From Megaustenia siamemsis (Eukaryota; Mollusca; Gastropoda; Stylommatophora; Ariophantidae): a DNA stretch of 64,000 nt. The notes beneath the pieces are model-generated. The model was not told where the DNA came from, made no database searches, and was given only the letters and a program-made list of their open reading frames with translations. Each line of letters begins with the position of its first letter. Positions within the stretch are counted from its first letter, which is position 1. Location: the NCBI GenBank assembly GCA_032433765.1, contig JAVIAB010000073.1, forward strand, positions 56,640,565-56,704,564. Direction: 5' to 3'. A program made the translations under genes and the position numbers. Shown piece by piece: positions 43,691-55,564 of the stretch.

Positions 43691-43789
43691 AAGTTTAGTC
43701 TCATGTCATGACCTCGTCAAGTTTCAAACCCACAATATGCGGCTACAGTCATGAGTTAAATCCAGAAACAACAAATTAAATTGTTCTTG

Positions 43790-45097
43790 TATGTAACACG
43801 AGAAAACAGGTATGTAACACGAGACAACATATTTGTGTAACACGAGACAACAGATGTGTAACACGAGACAACAGATGTGTAACACGAGACAACAGGTATG
43901 TAACACGAGACAACAGATGTGTAACACAAGACAACAGGTATGTACCACGAGACAACAGATGTGTAACACGAGACAACAGGTATGTAACTCGAGACAATAG
44001 ATGTGTAACACGAGACAACAGATATGTAACACGAGACAACAGGTATGTAACAAGAGACAACAGATGTGTAACACGAGGCAACAGATATGTAACACGAGAC
44101 AACATGTGTAACACGAGAAAACAGGTATGTAACACGAGACAACAGACGTGTAACACGAGACAACAGGTATGTAACACGAGACAACAGATAAAATGGTTCG
44201 GGTATGTAACAAGAGACAACAGATGTGTAACACGAGGCAACAGATGTGTAACACGAGACAACATATTTGTGTAACACGAGACAACAGATGTGTAACACGA
44301 GACAACAGGTATGTAACACGAGACAACAGGTATGTAACACGAGACAACAGGTATGTAACACGAGACAACAGGTACGTAACACGAGACAACAGGTATGTAA
44401 CACGAGACAACATATGTGAACACGAGACAACAGGTATGTAACACGAGACAACATATATGTAACACAAGGCAACAGTTACATAACAAGAGACAACAAGTAT
44501 GTAACACGAGGCAACAGATATATAACACGAGACAACAGACATGTAACACGTGGCAGCAGATATATAACACGAGACAACAGATATATAACACTAGGCAACA
44601 AATATGTAACACGAGACAACATATATGTAACACAAGACAACAGATATATAACACGAAAACAACAGAGATATAACACGAGACAACAGATATGTAACACGAT
44701 ACAACAGATATATTACACGAGACAACAGATATATAACACGAGACAACAGATATGTAACACGAGACAACAGGTATGTAACACGAGACAACAGGTATGTAAC
44801 ACGAGACAACAGGTATGTAACACGAGACAACAGGTATGTAACACGAGACAACATATGTGAACACGAGACAACAGGTATGTAACACGAGACAACATATATA
44901 TAACACAAGGCAACAGTTACATAACAAGAGACAACAAGTATGTAACACGAGGCAACAGATATATAACACGAGACAACAGACATGTAACACGTGGCAGCAG
45001 ATATATAACACGAGGCAACATATGTAACACGAGACAACAGATATGTAACACTAGGCAACATATATGTAACACGAGGCAACATATATATAACACGAGG

Positions 45098-45136
<39 letters not shown>

Positions 45137-46214
45137 ACACGAGACAACAGATATGTAACACGAAGCAACATATATATAACACGAGACAACAGGTATGTAA
45201 CACAAGACAGCATATATATAACACGAGGCAACAGATATGTAACACGAGGCAACAGATATGTAACACGAGGCAACAGATATGTAACACGAGGTAACAGATA
45301 TGTAACAGGAGACAACGTATATGTAACACGGGACAACAGATACATAGCACGAGACAAACAGATATGTAGGCAACATATATATAACATGAGGCAATATATA
45401 TATATATATATATATATAAACACGAGACAACAGGTATGTAACACGAGACAACAGATGTGTAACACGAGACAACATGTATGTAACACGAGACAACAGGTAA
45501 GTAACACGAGACAACAGATGTGTAACACGAGACAACAGGTATGTAACACGAGACAACAAGTATGTAACACGAGACAATAGGTATGTAACACGAGACAACA
45601 GATGTGTAACACGAGACAACAGGTATGTAACACGAGACAACAGGTATGTAACACGAGACAACAGGTATGTAACACGAGACAACATATGTGAACACGAGAC
45701 AACAGGTATGTAACACGAGACAACATATATATAACACAAGGCAACAGTTACATAACAAGAGACAACAAGTATGTAACACGAGGCAACAGATATATAACAC
45801 GAGACAACAGACATGTAACACGTGGCAGCAGATATATAACACGAGGCAACATATGTAACACGAGACAACAGATATGTAACACTAGGCAACATATATGTAA
45901 CACGAGGCAACATATATATAACACGAGGCAACATATATATATATATATATATATATTTAACACGAGACAACAGATATGTAACACGAAGCAACATATATAT
46001 AACACGAGACAACAGGTATGTAACACAAGACAACATATATATAACACGAGGCAACAGATATGTAACACGAGGCAACAGATATGTAACACGAGGCAACAGA
46101 TATGTAACACGAGGTAACAGATATGTAACAGGAGACAACGTATATGTAACACGGGACAACAGATACATAGCACGAGACAAACAGATATGTAGGCAACATA
46201 TATATAACATGAGG

Positions 46215-46248
<34 letters not shown>

Positions 46249-46755
46249 ACGAGACAACAGGTATGTAACACGAGACAACAGATGTGTAACACGAGACAAC
46301 ATGTATGTAACACGAGACAACAGGTAAGTAACACGAGACAACAGATGTGTAACACGAGACAACAGGTATGTAACACGAGACAACAAGTATGTAACACGAG
46401 ACAATAGGTATGTAACACGAGACAACAGATGTGTAACACGAGACAACAGGTATGTAACACGAGACAACAGGTATGTAACACGAGACAACAGGTATGTAAC
46501 ACGAGACAACATATGTGAACACGAGACAACAGGTATGTAACACGAGACAACATATATATAACACAAGGCAACAGTTACATAACAAGAGACAACAAGTATG
46601 TAACACGAGGCAACAGATATATAACACGAGACAACAGACATGTAACACGTGGCAGCAGATATATAACACGAGGCAACATATGTAACACGAGACAACAGAT
46701 ATGTAACACTAGGCAACATATATGTAACACGAGGCAACATATATATAACACGAGG

Positions 46756-46842
<87 letters not shown>

Positions 46843-48565
46843 ACACGAGACAACAGATATGTAACACGAAGCAACATATATATAACACGAGACAACAGGT
46901 ATGTAACACAAGACAACATATATATAACACGAGGCAACAGATATGTAACACGAGGCAACAGATATGTAACACGAGGCAACAGATATGTAACACGAGGTAA
47001 CAGATATGTAACAGGAGACAACGTATATGTAACACGGGACAACAGATACATAGCACGAGACAAACAGATATGTAGGCAACATATATATAACATGAGGCAA
47101 TATATATATATATATATATATAAACACGAGACAACAGGTATGTAACACGAGACAACAGATGTGTAACACGAGACAACATGTATGTAACACGAGACAACAG
47201 GTAAGTAACACGAGACAACAGATGTGTAACACGAGACAACAGGTATGTAACACGAGACAACAAGTATGTAACACGAGACAATAGGTATGTAACACGAGAC
47301 AACAGATGTGTAACACGAGACAACAGGTATGTAACACGAGACAACAAGTAAGTAACACGAGACAACAGATGTGTAACACGAGACAACAGGTATGTAACAC
47401 GAGACAACAGATGTATAACACGAGACAACAGATGTGTAACACGAGACAACAGATGTGTAACACGAGACAACAGATATATAACACGAGGCAACAGGTATGC
47501 AAAACGAGGCAACAGGCATATAACACGAGACAACAGATATATTACACGAGGCTACAGGTATGTAACACGAGACAACATATATATATAACGCGAGGCAAAG
47601 ATATGTAACACGAGGCAACAGATATGTAACACGATGCAACAGATATATAACACGAGACAACAGATATGTAACACGAGACAAAGCAGATATATAACACGAG
47701 GCAACAGATATGTAGCACGAGACAACATATATGTAACACGAGGCAACAGATATATAACACGAGACAACAGATATGTAACACGTGACAACAGATATATAAT
47801 ACGAGACAACAAATATGTAACACGAGACAACAGATATGTATCACGAGACAACAGATATGTAACACGAGTCAACAGATGTGTAACACGAGACAACAGATGT
47901 GTAACAGGAGACAACAGGTATGTAACATGAGCCAACAGGTATGTAACCCGAGACAACAGATGTGTAACACGAGACAACAGATTAAATGGTTCGGGTATGT
48001 AACACGAGGCAACAGATGTGTAACACGAGGCAACAGGTAAGAAACATGAGACAACGGATGTGTAACACGAGACAACAGAGGTGTAACACGAGACAACAGA
48101 TATGTAACTCGAGACAACAGGCATATAACAGGGAGGCAACAGGTATGTAACACGAGACAACAGATATATAACACGAGGCAACAGGTATGTAACACGAGAC
48201 AACAGACATATAAAACTAGACAACAGATATGTAACACGAGACAACAGCTATGTAACACGAGACAACAGATATATAACACGAGACAACAGATATGTAACAC
48301 GAGGCAACAGATATATAACACGAGGCAACAGGTATGTAACACGAAACAACAGATATGTAACACGAGACAACAGATATGTAACACGAGGCAACAGATATGT
48401 AACACGAGACAACATATATGTAACACGGGACAACAGATACATAGCACGAGATAACAAATATGTAACACAAGACAACAGATATGTAACACAAGACAACAGA
48501 TATGTAACACTAGGCAACATATATATGTAACACGAGACAACATATACGTAACACGAGACAACAGA
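43790..48565. repeat. 21-bp satellite array, about 225 units, with higher-order structure
   Basis: Unit: GTAACACGAGACAACAGGTAT, with recurring variants AGATATATAACACGAGG, AGATGTGTAACACG and CATATGTGAACACG. Units hold no stop on the minus strand in any frame, giving long spurious frames rich in CLVLHIC or LSRVTYL. Between about 44,860 and 47,345 the units are arranged in an ~830-bp higher-order repeat (markers GTGGCAGCAG at 44991, 45822 and 46649; an earlier one at 44550). Each higher-order unit carries two (TA)n blocks (45102, 45395, 45932, 46218, 46760, 47100). Confidence 0.97.
46760..46840. repeat. Expanded (TA)n block inside the satellite
   Basis: About 80 bases of pure TA, against 31 and 26 bases at the equivalent positions 45102 and 45932 of the preceding higher-order units. 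Confidence 0.9.
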
Positions 48566-48589
48566 CTGAATGTTTTTGTATTGTTATTA

Positions 48590-48960
48590 TTGGTTATTGG
48601 TTATGGAAGGCCTCGGCATCACAGCAAACGAATTAAAATCCATAATTGCTCAACCGCCCGTGCCAGTGGAATCATCCGAATTACCAACTCATCTCCCAAA
48701 CAAAGAAAGGTAACTGTAGTCCCCATCGTAGCAGTCTCAGCACATGCCAAAAGACATAAGGCGAAACCGCGCAGAAAGTGAACACAGCCAACTGTTCCCT
48801 GTCATACGATATCATCATTCATCGTAAACAAGCGGGATATCGAAGCAGGATCAAAACGGATGAGACACACAGCTCACGGTGTGCACAGAGCACTTAACTC
48901 AGTAGCTCCTGCAACAAGCCGGACTTGGAATATGAGGAAACTGCAAGAAGGAACACTTTT
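48590..48960. repeat. Right member of the inverted pair around the 21-bp array
   Basis: Reverse complement partner of 42200-42545, immediately after the last 21-bp units. Ends near AGTAGCTCCTGCAACAAGCC. Confidence 0.85.
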
Positions 48961-49013
48961 CAGACATAGCCTTCAATGGTTCCTGCCGTCTATCCACCAT
49001 ATACCATGGGAGT

Positions 49014-49943
49014 TCACGTCCTCCCGAAAATGATGATCGTCATAGCACTTGATGATGTTAGGCCGTCATTGATGACTCCAATTCCAAACATATAGACACA
49101 CAGTGGTGGTAATTTGTCATTTTCAATCCAACAGAAGCCACATGACCTGTAGTTAGTAAAACCACAGAGAGAATATGATTTTGTGACCTTCACTGATTCA
49201 CTCTTAGATGTGAATGTGTAGTTTACACAAGAGGAGAAGTTTTCAACTACAGTGATTCCATTTAAGGCAATTCTGGGATAGCAAGGCAAGTCTCCTTTAT
49301 AGCAGCAGAACTTGATGTTCTCCGCTCCCTTCTTGTAGCTGCTGCCACACGATTCTGATGTCTCATGAACTTGGACATCATTCAAGAACAATGTCAGATT
49401 AACATTCCATAGATATGGCTCTGCTGATGAAGTGCTTGGTGCAACAGTTGTATCAATCATACTGGAGGCTCCTGGTCTGTGGTCATTAATATCACAGACG
49501 GCACATGGTGTTGTTATATTCAGTATTTCTTTCTGGTGTGTAAATATGTGGCACACACATGGAGAGTGGTTTGTGGTCACAGTAATCCCATTAAAGGCAA
49601 TTCTAGGGTAGCATGGCAATGCTGTTTCAGAACAGCACAATCCTGTGATGTTTTCTGTGTTCGCTATAAAGCTGCTGCTGCTACACAATCCTGACCAATT
49701 ATAGGTGTGGACATTATTCACTTGCAATGACAAAACTGCTTTGTTTACATCATAAACCTCTGGAAGCGAATCATTTATGGGACTAATAGTACAATTTATT
49801 CTTCCATCGGGGATATCTGCATTGAGTCCCCAAAAAAAAGGTCTTTGGTTAAAAAGCACATATGCGTTTGAGTTAAACACACAATGAGCCCACTTCATAG
49901 ATTCAAAATGATCCTTGCCAATGTCATCCGTTAGTTTGCACAA
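49014..49943 (-). CDS. Uncharacterised cysteine-rich extracellular-type protein, two internal repeats (partial)
   Basis: A 309-codon open block, counted from a TTG at 49943 because no convincing start lies there. It contains two homologous units, residues ~68-151 and ~180-264, each with a CC pair, then LPCYPRIA(F/L)NGITV and conserved later cysteines. At least eight N-x-S/T sites and paired cysteines suggest a secreted or extracellular protein; no signal peptide or membrane helix is visible in the block. A serine/threonine-rich linker (~157-175) joins the units. Residues after ~266 look less coherent, so the true exon may end near 49140 and the gene continue elsewhere, or the copy may be truncated. 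In the same frame, 64 more codons run upstream to an ATG at 50135 but are crossed by three TAA codons. Family not recognised. Confidence 0.6.
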   Translation of the reverse strand: MCKLTDDIGKDHFESMKWAHCVFNSNAYVLFNQRPFFWGLNADIPDGRINCTISPINDSLPEVYDVNKAVLSLQVNNVHTYNWSGLCSSSSFIANTENITGLCCSETALPCYPRIAFNGITVTTNHSPCVCHIFTHQKEILNITTPCAVCDINDHRPGASSMIDTTVAPSTSSAEPYLWNVNLTLFLNDVQVHETSESCGSSYKKGAENIKFCCYKGDLPCYPRIALNGITVVENFSSCVNYTFTSKSESVKVTKSYSLCGFTNYRSCGFCWIENDKLPPLCVYMFGIGVINDGLTSSSAMTIIIFGRT

Positions 49944-50139
49944 GTTAGGTCCTTAGCTACCAACGTCAAAAATGTCTGAAACGAAGCCATCCAATTAACG
50001 ACTTTATCTACAGCGAAGGTTAACGAACTGTGAACAAACATTTATGTTCAAACCCTTGAAAACATTTTCAAAAATCTGCCAACTCGCAGCAATAACATTT
50101 ATCGTGTTGTTCAATGTAAACATTGCTTGGTCCATAGCT

Positions 50140-50182
50140 CGAATATAAATAAGCTGCCATTTTGTTGCGTCCCATGACGTCA
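50140..50182 (-). promoter_or_regulatory. Candidate promoter: CRE plus TATA-like box
   Basis: TGACGTCA, a perfect CREB/ATF palindrome, lies at 50175-50182. On the minus strand a TATTTATA sequence follows about 24 bases downstream, at 50144-50151. Both precede the minus-strand coding block and its in-frame ATG at 50135. The arrangement fits a TATA promoter, but either motif can occur by chance. Confidence 0.35.
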
Positions 50183-50319
50183 TCTGTTTTTGTATATACC
50201 AAAGAACATCATCCCTTATCAGACATTAACGTATTAACAACGAAATATAACAACACACATTTAGAGGTAGACTTCGCTATAGGTGTTACGCAAAATATGT
50301 GACTATACGCAAAGCACAA

Positions 50320-50430
50320 TATGTCTTCTTCTTTCCTTCCTCATTTGCTTTTCAGCGTCAATGGGAGATTAGAATTCTTTTTTCTCTTCTGCTGGCCTCT
50401 GCTGCTTTAATGTTCTTAGTTTGTGAGGTA
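50320..50430 (-). mobile_element. LINE family F marker fragment
   Basis: TTTTCAGCGTCAATGGGAGA and CTGGCCTCTGCTGCTTTAAT match the 3' fragments at 12150-12220 and 19240-19300. Confidence 0.5.
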
Positions 50431-50742
50431 AACAACAAATGCATTTTCAAGAGTATTTCAAGAACACTTCACATCCAACGACGTAAAAATGTAGACAAAG
50501 TAATGAACAAGATACAAGTAACCGCGAACCAGGGCATGAGACAACAACAGTCTTACTGGATTATATTATATAAGTTAAGCTGACCATGTGTACGGGAAAA
50601 TATCTGACTTGAAGTATATGTAAATTTGATTGACCATACCTATGGAGTAGTACAGATTATTACATTTTCCAGCCATCTTGTCGTTTTGATGAAAATTTAA
50701 ATTTTATCCCATTTAAAAAAATAAAAATGTAAAATGATTTCC

Positions 50743-50745
<3 letters not shown>

Positions 50746-50797
<52 letters not shown>
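50746..50797. repeat. (TA)n microsatellite
   Basis: About 26 TA units, ending in ATTTATATAATC. Confidence 0.95.
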
Positions 50798-50803
<6 letters not shown>

Positions 50804-50929
50804 ATCATGGGCTATGTCAAGAAACAGATAAAACATAACGAAGCGGGACAAATCTGAAACAAATGCACATCATCAAATACTGCGACACAATAATATAATT
50901 AAAGATTAAATACATAAATAAAAAGCAGA

Positions 50930-51440
50930 ATAGCACAGGCGAAAGTGGCATTTCAGAAAATGAAAAACATCTTGTACAATATGTCTGTGTCAGTAGAAGT
51001 GAGAAAGAGAGTTCTTCGGTGCCAAATAAAGCCAATTATGACCTATGAAAGTGGATCATAGACAGTTGAAAATGAATGAAACGCGGTTACATGCCCCAGA
51101 GATAAGATTTCTCAGATCCCTGGACAGCTATAATGACCAACGAGGAAATTATCAGAGGTTAACACAAAAAGAGAGCTGCTAAAAAAAAAACCATGAAAAA
51201 GAAACAATCGACAATTTTCGAACACACCTTGATAAAAGGAAAGTTGGAATACCTGGTTACAACTGGCAAGATACAAAAAAAATTATCGCGGACGACAAAG
51301 GGACAAGCTACTAGGTAGCTTGGTGTCGTGACAGGTAAACAGTCAACAACAGAACTGATAATATTGCACAAACAGCAGATGATTATGGAAGGACATGATC
51401 GCATGCGTCAACCGGTTTGTAACATGATGATGATGATAAA
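50930..51440 (+). mobile_element. LINE family C, 3' fragment
   Basis: Decayed family-C text: RIAQAKVAFQKMKNILYN, an KRVLRCQIKP-like segment, then KRKLEYLVTTGKIQ and a (GAT)n tail at 51426-51437. The first half is the best-preserved plus-strand copy of this region. Confidence 0.7.
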
Positions 51441-51444
51441 CGTA

Positions 51445-51935
51445 TTGTCTTCAAATATAAAACCACTAAGATTGTTTCTGAACACAAGAACATTATTTAC
51501 GATGTCCGTGAGTGAATCATTTCCTAAAGTAAGATTTATTTCTGCTACAGTTTTGGAACTCATATCAATAATACTATTTCAGCTTTAGTTACCTCACAGG
51601 CTCGAGTATATTACAGTAGACATTGCGCTATAAATAAACACAGAGTGGAACGAAAGGATAAATAAAGAAAAAAAGCACAGGGGAATGAGTGTTGTACTGT
51701 TTGGGAACTTTGATATCTCTTCGGCCTACGGCTGATTATTGATTGCCCGGGAACATTGTCCGGCACTCTACCCTGCAAATAATGCGTTCTCCGTGAAGAG
51801 ATGTGATAAAGACGTGAGATTTGGGAGTGAGAGTTAAGTGTGAGGTGAAAGAGTAATAATGATGGGGGAGAGGAGGGATGATTGAGAGGAATGCGTTAGA
51901 GTGAGGATGGGTGAAATCCGTGAGTGAGAAGAATA
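51445..51935. other. No feature recognised
   Basis: Intergenic. Purine-rich, GAGTGA-type text appears from about 51,820 towards the following repeats. Confidence 0.45.
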
Positions 51936-51937
51936 AA

Positions 51938-52000
51938 ATGAGTGGAGGTCGTGAATGAGTGGAGGTCGTGAATGAGTGGAGGTCGTGAATGAGTGGAGCG
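51938..52000. repeat. 17-bp tandem repeat, about 3.5 copies
   Basis: Unit GAGTGGAGGTCGTGAAT repeated in direct order just before the 32-bp array. Confidence 0.85.
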
Positions 52001-52199
52001 TGAGAGTGAATGAGCATAACGAGTGATTTCACAGATGTGTTAATTAGTGGATGAAATGGATAAGGAATGAAGGAAGGAAGCACATTGATGTGTATGAAGT
52101 TGTTGGATAGGGAGCAGAAGGAGATGAATTGTTTAGTAGAGAAGAATGAAGGGAGGCAAATCGTTGAGTGGAGAGTTACTTGACAGGATGGGGAATGCT

Positions 52200-55100
52200 T
52201 AATAGATGAATAGGGAAGAAAGAGGGGACACGATTTGTTGGACAGGGAAAAATGAGGGGAGACGATTTGTTGGGTTGGGAGGAATGGGGGGAGTCGATTT
52301 GTTGGACAGGGAAGAATGAGGGGAGACGATTTGTTGGGTTGGGAGAAATGGGCGGAGTCGATTTGTTGGACAGGGAAGAATGAGGGGAGACGATTTGTTG
52401 GACAGGGAAGAATTAGGGGAGACGATTTGTTGGGTTGGGAGAAATGGGGGGAGTCGATTTCTTGAGTTGTGAAGAATGAGGGGAGACGATTTGTTCGGTT
52501 GTGAAGAATGAGGGGAGACGATTTGTTGGGTTTTGAAGATAGAGGGGTGACGATTTGTTGGGTTGTGAAGAATGAGGGAAGACGATTTGTTGGGTTGTGA
52601 AGAATGAGGGGAGACGATTTGTTGGGTTGTGAAGAATGAGGGAAGACGATTTGATGGGTTATGAAGAATGAGGGAAGAAGATTTGTTGGGTTGTGAAGAA
52701 TGAGGGAAGACGATTTGTTGGGTTGTGAAGAATGAGGGGAGACGATTTGTTGGACAGGGTAGAATGAGGGGAGACGATTTGTTGGGTTGGGAGGAATGGG
52801 GGGGGGGGGGGGGGGGGTTGACGATTTGTTGGGTTGTGAAGAATGAGAGGAGACGATTTGTTGGGTTGTGAAGAATGAGGGAAGACGATTTGTTGGATTG
52901 TGAAGAATGAGGGAAGACGATTTTTTGGACAGGGTAGAATGAGGGGAGACGATTTGTTGGACAGGGAAGAATGAGGGGAGACGATTTGTTGGACAGGGAA
53001 GAATGAGGGGAGACGATTCGTTGGGTTGAGAAGAATGAGGAAAGACGATTTGTTTGACAGGGGAGACGATTTGTTGGGTTGGGAAGAATGAGGGAAGACG
53101 ATTTGTTGGGTTGGGAAGAATGAGGGGAGACGATTTTTTGGACAGAGAAGAATGAGGGGAGACGATTCGTTGGGTTTAGAAGAATGAGGAAAGACGATTT
53201 GTTTGACAGGGGAGACGATTTGTTGGGTTGGGAAGAATTAGGGAAGACGATTTGTTGGGTTGGGAAAAAATGATGGGAGACGATTTGTTTGATAGGGGTA
53301 ACGATTTGTTGGGTTGGGAAGAATATGGGGAGATAATTTGTTTGACAGGGAAGAATGACGAGATATGACTTGTTGGGTTGTGAAGAATGAGGAGAGATGA
53401 CTTGTTGGGTTGTGAAGAATGACGGGTAACGATTTGTTGGTTGTGAAGAATGAGGGGAGACGATTTGCTAGGTTGAGAAGAATGAGCGGAGACGATTTGT
53501 TGCGTTGTAAAGAATGAGCGGAGACGATTTGTTGGGTTGTAAAGAATGAGGGAAGACGATTTGTTGGGTTGTAAAGAATGAGCGGAGACAATTTGTTGGG
53601 TTGTAAAGACTGAGCGGAGATGATTTGTTGGGTTGTAAGAAATGAGCGGAGTCGATTTGTTGGGTTGTAAAGATTGAGCGGAGACGATTTGTTGGGTTGT
53701 AAAGAATGAGCGGAGACGATTTGTTGGGTTGTAAAAAATGAGCGGAGTCGATTTGTTGGGTTGTAAAGACTGAGCGGAGTCGATTTGATGGGTTATAAAA
53801 AATGAGCGGAGACGATTTGTTTGGTTGTAAAGAATGAGGGGAGACGATTTGTTGGGTTTTACAGAATGAGGGGAGACGATTTGTTGGGTTGTAAAGAATG
53901 AGTGGAGACGATTTTTTGGGTTGTAAAAAATGAGGGGAGACGATTAATGGGTTGTGAAGAATGAGGGGAGACGGTTTGTTGTGTTGTGAAGAATGAGAGG
54001 AAACGATTTGTTGGGTTATGAAAAATGAGAGGAGACGATTTGTTGAACAGGGAAGAATGAGGGGAGACGATTTTTTGGGTTGTAAAGAACGAGTGGAGAA
54101 GATTTGTTGGACAGGGAAGAATAAGGGGAGACGATTTGTTGGACATGGAAGAATGAGGGGAGACGATTTGTTGGAGAGGGAAGAATAAGGGGAGACGATT
54201 TGTTTAGTTGTGAAGAATGAGGGGAGACGATTTGTTTAGTTGTGAAGAATGAGGGCAGACGATTTGTTAAGTTGTGAAAATGAGGGGAGACGATTTGTTG
54301 GTTGTGAAGAATGAGGGGAGACGATTTGTTTAGTTGTGAAGAATGAGGGGAGACGATTTGTTGATTGTGAAGAATGAGGGGAGACGATTTGTTGGTTGTG
54401 AAAATGAGGGGAGACGATTTGTTTAGTTGTGAAGAATGAGGGAGACGATTTGTTTAGTTGTGAAGAATGAGGGGAGACGATTTGTTGCGTTGTGAAGAAT
54501 GAGGGGAGACGATTTGTTGCGTTGTGAAGAATGAGGGGAGACGATTTGCTGCGTTGTGAAGAATGAGGGGAGACGATTTGTTGCGTTGTGAAGAATGAGG
54601 GGAGACGATTTGTTGATTGTGAAGAATGAGGGGAGACGATTTGTTGGTTGTGAAAATGAGGGGAGACGATTTGTTTAGTTGTGAAGAATGAGGGGAGACG
54701 ATTTGTTTAGTTGTGAAGAATGAGGGGAGACGATTTGTTTAGTTGTGAAGAATGAGGGGAGACGATTTGTTGCGTTGTGAAGAATGAGGGGAGACGATTT
54801 GCTGCGTTGTGAAGAATGAGGGGAGACGATTTGTTGCGTTGTGAAGAATGAGGGAAGACGATTTGTTGCGTTGTGAAGAATGAGGGGAGACGATTTGTTG
54901 CGTTGTGAAGAATGAGGGGAGACGATTTGTTGCGTTGTGAAGAATGAGGGGAGACGATTTACTGCGTTGTGAAGAATGGAGAGAGACGATTTGCTGCGTT
55001 GTGAAGAATGAGGGGAGACGATTTGTTGCGTTGTGAAGAATGAGGGGAGACGATTTGTTGCGTTGTGAAGAATGAGGGGAGACGATTTGTTGCGCTGTGA

Positions 55101-55510
55101 AGAATGAGGGGAGACGATTTGTTGCGTTGTGAAGAATGAGGGGAGACGATTTGTTGCGTTGTGAAGAATGGAGAGAGACGATTTGCTGCGTTGTGAAGAA
55201 TGAGGGGAGACGATTTGTTGCGTTGTGAAGAATGAGGGGAGACGATTTGTTGCGTTGTGAAGAATGAGGGGAGACGATTTGTTGGTTGTGAAGAATGAGG
55301 GGAGACGATTTGTTGGTTGTGAAGAATGGGGAGAGACGATTTTTTGCGTTGTGAAGAATGGGGAGAGACGATTTGTTGCGTTGTGAATAATGAGCGGAGA
55401 CGATTTGTTGCGTTGTGAAGAATGGAGAGAGACGATTTGTTGTGTTGTGAAGAATGGAGAGAGACGATTTGTTGCGTTTTGAAGAATGAGGGGAAACGAT
55501 TTGTTGGGCT
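52200..55510. repeat. 32-bp purine-rich minisatellite, about 100 copies
   Basis: Unit: GAATGAGGGGAGACGATTTG followed by TTGCGTTGTGAA. Sub-blocks use different tails: GGACAGGGAA/GGTTGGGAG (52.2-53.3 kb), GGGTTGTAAA with AGCGG (53.5-53.9 kb), TTAGTTGTGAA (54.2-54.5 kb) and GCGTTGTGAA (54.5-55.4 kb, most uniform). The plus strand has very few cytosines. Three units make 96 bases, giving spurious 32-residue peptide repeats on the minus strand. A 20-base G run lies at 52798-52817. Confidence 0.96.
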
Positions 55511-55564
55511 GTACACAAAAGCATAAGAATAGAAAATTAATTCGTTTAAATTTTTCACTGTACA

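Larger units (their letters stand above)
42630..43745. repeat. Segmental duplication, copy A
   Basis: Same order as copy B (55565-59080): GGAGACCACGACTCCTC, TTCAAGCTGTTACAAA, ATCGACCTCGCAATGCATAT, ACGTTCTATCTTTTTAT, AGCAATGTTTATGTTGCAAA and CTCGTCAAGTTTCAAACCCA. Copy A carries two LINE-B tails; copy B carries a LINE-A instead. Confidence 0.88.

Noticed and set aside
43724..48561. Many long reading frames (up to about 510 codons) with cysteine/valine/leucine-rich 7-residue repeats
   Set aside because: They appear in all three minus-strand frames and some plus-strand frames because the 21-bp unit is a multiple of 3 and lacks stops. No start context, splice site or domain supports a protein.
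49953..50006. Reassigned genetic code (TAA read as glutamine)
   Set aside because: TTC4 ends in TAA and needs no in-frame TAA, and LINE frames also use standard stops. Pseudogenisation or an intron is simpler.
52200..55510. Possible CRISPR array
   Set aside because: Eukaryotic context, contiguous tandem units without unique spacers, and no cas genes.
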